20,483 nt of DNA from Chara braunii. Its lineage: Eukaryota > Streptophyta > Charophyceae > Charales > Characeae. The notes beneath the pieces were generated by a model. It was not told the DNA's origin and did no database searches. It was given only the letters and a program-made list of their open reading frames with translations. This document shows positions 17,836-20,483 of this stretch, in pieces (the stretch's first letter is position 1; every line of letters starts with the position of its first letter). The DNA is taken from assembly GCA_003427395.1 (NCBI GenBank), contig BFEA01000789.1, positions 504,640-525,122 of the forward strand, written 5' to 3'. The translations under genes and the position numbers were made by a program.

Positions 17836-18119
17836 TACCTCCAGATACGTATCATCCGATCCCAATGCAGTACATCAACCCAATCCTGATGCTAATAATA
17901 GGCCATACTCACACAAGGCCCTTATAACCGCAGATTTGCAGAATCAGAGGGAAATCGGGTGCTTCTTGAAAGGAGGACTTGATCTGGCCGCCGAATTTGC
18001 GACTGTGTGATTTTAAAGGCCTAGTGTGACTATACTTCTGGAATCCTTTCTATTGTACGACAGGCACATCACATCCCCTGCACAATATCCAGTGCAGAGA
18101 CCTTCCCGATGCCACTTGT

Positions 18120-18270
18120 CCGAAGTGTAACATCATTTGCAATTCAGGTCTCTTCCAATGGTCCAATTTGTCACGAAAGCTATGTCTACCGCAAGATATC
18201 CCGAATAGAACGCCCTGTCATTATCGATGTATTTACAACGGTTTTCAGTCTAGATACAGCAAGAATTCCC
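18120..18270. repeat. Diverged relative of the 17500-17665 region
   Basis: Shared strings in the same order include CATTTGCAA/ATTTGCAAA with CAGGTCYCT, ATTTRTCACGAA, CCCGAATA, TGTCATTAT/GGTCATTAT, TTTCAGTCTA and TACAGC. The similarity starts upstream of the palindrome, so a segment larger than the palindrome was duplicated. Confidence 0.65.
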
Positions 18271-18310
18271 AGGTGCAGTTAACCTTCCCGAACGTTCAAG
18301 AGGGATCTCC

Positions 18311-18327
18311 ACCCCCCCCCCCCCCCC
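18311..18327. repeat. Poly-C run
   Basis: A C homopolymer of about 17 bases, followed by several GTTCG-type strings. Its length may be unreliable in the assembly. Confidence 0.9.
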
Positions 18328-18619
18328 AAACGTTCGGGGGACCAGCCGGCGGCCGAACTTCACAAAGTTCGCCAAAAGTTCAGCCCCCACCAAATCCTCT
18401 CGGGCCAAAATATATGTTTTTTTTTCTGAAAGTTTTTGGCTGAGTGCTGTACCATGTAGGGTACATGCCTATAAATTCTCAAGGCATTTGGCTGATCCAA
18501 AAAGAAAATGAAATGTCGCCAAAGATGGCCATGTCAAAAACGTGCTCGCCCACTCACTATTTCAGTATTTTGTTTTTTTTTCCCTTTTCCCTTTTTCTTT
18601 TCTTTTTCCTTAAAACCTT

Positions 18620-18666
18620 TTTAATGTGTGCGTGTGTCTGTGTGGTAGTGTGTGTGCCTCTGTGTG

Positions 18667-18757
<91 letters not shown>

Positions 18758-18763
18758 AAAAAA
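18620..18763. repeat. Compound GT / (AG)n / (AAAG)n microsatellite
   Basis: A GTGTG-rich lead is followed by (GA)n at 18670-18712 and (AAAG)n at 18712-18763. Reading frames over it are microsatellite translations. Confidence 0.95.
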
Positions 18764-18886
18764 GTCCCACGCAAACTAACATGCGTAGGGTTTTTTTTTT
18801 TCCCTATCAAATAGTCAATCAATGATCAATCAATCAGCCAATCAATTAATAGCTGGTGATCCTAAGTACAAAAAAAAATAATAATT

Positions 18887-18965
18887 CTAGGCTACCAGAG
18901 TGGCAGGCCCTACCAAGCCCAAAAAACCTTTTGCCCAACCTGGCCCAAAAAACAATAAAAACAAT
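18887..18965. mobile_element. Left-end fragment related to the 16548 MITE
   Basis: CTAGGCTACCAGAGTGG is identical for 17 bases to the left end of the 279-bp MITE, followed by similar CCC/GGCC- and A-rich sequence (GGCCCAAAAAACAATAAAAAC). I cannot find its right terminus, so it is truncated or decayed. The right boundary given is approximate. Confidence 0.6.
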
Positions 18966-19007
18966 TAAAATATATATATATATCGTCAAATAGAACTGCC
19001 CGGTAAA

Positions 19008-19072
19008 CCGTAGGCAGAGAGGGAGAAGAGGACAACAAACGAGGGGCTGTGACAAACTGTTTCGTCGGAGTT
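19008..19072. repeat. 65-bp dispersed direct repeat, copy 1
   Basis: Begins CCGTAGGCAGAGAGGGAGAA and ends GTTTCGTCGGAGTT. It is nearly identical to 20221-20285, with one difference noted in the body (GTGACAAAC against GTGGCAAAC). Both copies have TATATA runs close on their left. Confidence 0.9.
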
Positions 19073-20220
19073 TCACCGACTCATCATATATACATATATA
19101 CGAGGAACAAGCCCTCAAGGGGCCCTATCAGACATCACATGATCTGGGCTAAGGCCCCCAGCAAGCCGAGTGCCCGCCCTAAGTGAAGGCGGGCCTGGAT
19201 ATTCGTCAGAGGCAAAATTCGACATTTCCATATATGGGTATTCAGGCTCTCGCAGCATGCCAGTTGGTTGGGTAGGTGCATGAGCCTCACAAAGCTGCGT
19301 CATACAGTTGGCCCAGGCCTAGACAGTTGCGCCTGGGCGCATACACACAAAGCAGGGCCGATACATTGGGAAGCAGGCCATCGGCCTTTGCAAAAAGCAG
19401 TACTGCCGACGCACCTGCCTGGGAGCCCTGCACAGATGCAGCAAACAGCCCAAGTCCGGAGACTCAGACCGTGCCCAACTGAAAAGGGCCCAGGCCCTCA
19501 GCTGTAGTCTCGGGCATGGGCGCAGGGTCTGAGGCCCAACCGGAAGCTACTGGAAGCTTCCAGCCAGGCCACACGCAGCATCCAGGAGGCTGCCAGGCCA
19601 GGCATTCAGGCTAGTGCTGGCAATGCGGAAGTGCTGCTGCGCTTCTGCTTGATGTTGCGCTGCTGTCCAGGGCGCTGACGGGGCGCTTAGTGGTGAAGTG
19701 GGGCGCTGCACGGCAGCGGGGCGCAGGCAGCCATAGACGGGCTGCTGGGCGCCAGGGGGTACAGCGGGTGATCTGGTGGTCTTCAGGGAAGGAGGCGAGT
19801 GTGGGGAAATAAAGGTCTGATTGAGGGTGACGAGATACATACCTGGTGTATGAAAAGAGGTCGGCTATGGAGTTGACAGTCATATACATTGGTCTTCGAG
19901 AGTCGAAGTGAGCCTGTTGCTTGAACCAGCTGTAGGTAGGATAGTCGGGCAGAGTAGGTTGGGCGCTGGGCGCCAGACAGAGAGGAGCGACTTTGGATAC
20001 TGTGTTGGTGTGGCCTACGGGCTTGAACATTGGCTCACTACTTCATTGTATTACTCTATATGGATGGTTTCTCGGTGCATTTTTTACTCTCTGCTTGGAT
20101 ACAACTACCTGGACATCTGTGTGATTTCGCAACTTGGTTTTCCGTATATCGTTCGCACTCATATTCCTTGCATATATATTGTCACATAACCATACATAGA
20201 TATATATATATATATATAGT
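19073..20220. other. 1.15-kb interval between the two 65-bp repeats
   Basis: GC-rich and low in complexity, with many CAGGCC and GGGCGC/GCGCC strings (19300-19760 and near 19970), reminiscent of the GCGCTGGGCGCTAG patch in the LTR at about 8750. A short GCCCGCC...GGCGGGC hairpin lies at about 19171-19193. The 139-codon minus-strand frame (19611-20030) has no recognised domain. It may be the inside of an LTR or a non-autonomous element. Confidence 0.4.
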
Positions 20221-20285
20221 CCGTAGGCAGAGAGGGAGAAGAGGACAACAAACGAGGGGCTGTGGCAAACTGTTTCGTCGGAGTT
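20221..20285. repeat. 65-bp dispersed direct repeat, copy 2
   Basis: Second copy of the 19008-19072 sequence, 1213 bp downstream in the same orientation, again next to a (TA)n run (about 20200-20218). Confidence 0.9.
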
Positions 20286-20308
20286 GTATATCGTCATATA
20301 TTGTCACG

Positions 20309-20320
20309 TGATATCAGAGC
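20309..20320 (+). other. Possible primer-binding site of a second LTR element
   Basis: TGATATCAGAGC differs at one base from the common initiator-Met primer-binding site TGGTATCAGAGC. It follows ATATTGTCACG, which resembles a degraded LTR end of the TGTTACA type. If so, an LTR lies to the left and the element's body continues past the right edge. I could not define the LTR start. Confidence 0.35.
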
Positions 20321-20483
20321 GCCAAAGCGAAAAACAGAAACAGGAAGAACTTAATTCATTTTTAATCTTCTTCCTTACAACTCCCCCTGTTCAGAACCTC
20401 TTGCGTACAAGGCCGCCCACGTGGATGTAGGTTGAGCGGCGGCTGCCCCCACCCCCGTGTGTCATATCGACCCACTTGCACAC
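20321..20483. other. Right edge, possibly retroelement leader
   Basis: No open frame of interest. It contains a T-rich patch and a CCCCCACCCCC string (about 20447-20457). Its identity depends on sequence beyond the window. Confidence 0.3.

Noticed and set aside
19611-20030. 139-codon minus-strand frame
   Set aside because: No recognised domain, overlaps another frame of similar quality, and lies in GC-rich repetitive sequence between the 65-bp repeats.

Overview
This looks like a nuclear window from a green plant-type genome. It is mostly non-coding, rich in simple repeats (CT, GT, CTT, CGT, AG, AAAG tracts) and carries a decayed Ty3/gypsy-type LTR retrotransposon, MITE-like foldback elements and a U6 snRNA-derived copy. 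The wording of the gag remnant resembles repetitive gag proteins I associate with charophyte algae such as Chara. That is recall, not a search, so the organism is only a suggestion. Nothing here looks bacterial: there are no operons or Shine-Dalgarno sites.

The one convincing cellular gene is on the minus strand at 1496-3622. It is an intact, intronless 708-residue reading frame whose C-terminal part holds two copies of a cysteine array with identical spacing (C-x4-C-x7-C-x4-C-x2-C-C), about 36 residues apart, behind an acidic linker. I do not recognise the family. A tRNA-like or SINE-like stretch lies just beyond its 3' end (about 1202-1272). Positions 4133-5775 hold several direct repeats with a period near 180-190 bp, including an exact-length 190-bp tandem pair. 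Positions 6369-6471 carry a minus-strand U6 snRNA-derived sequence whose ACAGAGA box is broken and whose 3' end runs into a GAA tract, as in a retropseudogene. A 141-bp tandem pair (6921-7202) and a compound CTT/CGT satellite with three copies of a non-microsatellite module (7540-8101) follow.

Positions 8171-14325 are one LTR retrotransposon: 5' LTR 8171-9314, primer-binding site at 9317, gag remnant with a CCHC knuckle, protease DSG motif, and reverse transcriptase cut off before its YxDD motif. A 3' LTR missing its first ~385 bp then ends at 14325. The two LTR ends form a perfect 10-bp inverted repeat. Stops, frameshifts and a large deletion make the element non-autonomous. It lies between two CT tracts.

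From 14326 to the end I see no convincing gene. The region has a nested inverted-repeat cluster (15203-15376), a 279-bp hAT-like MITE with a perfect 8-bp target-site duplication (16548-16826) and a left-end relative at 18887, a 113-bp palindromic element (17593-17705) with a diverged relative near 18190, a 65-bp direct repeat separated by 1.2 kb (19008 and 20221), and a possible second primer-binding site at 20309, which would mark another LTR element running off the right edge. Position 14693 is an undetermined base (n).
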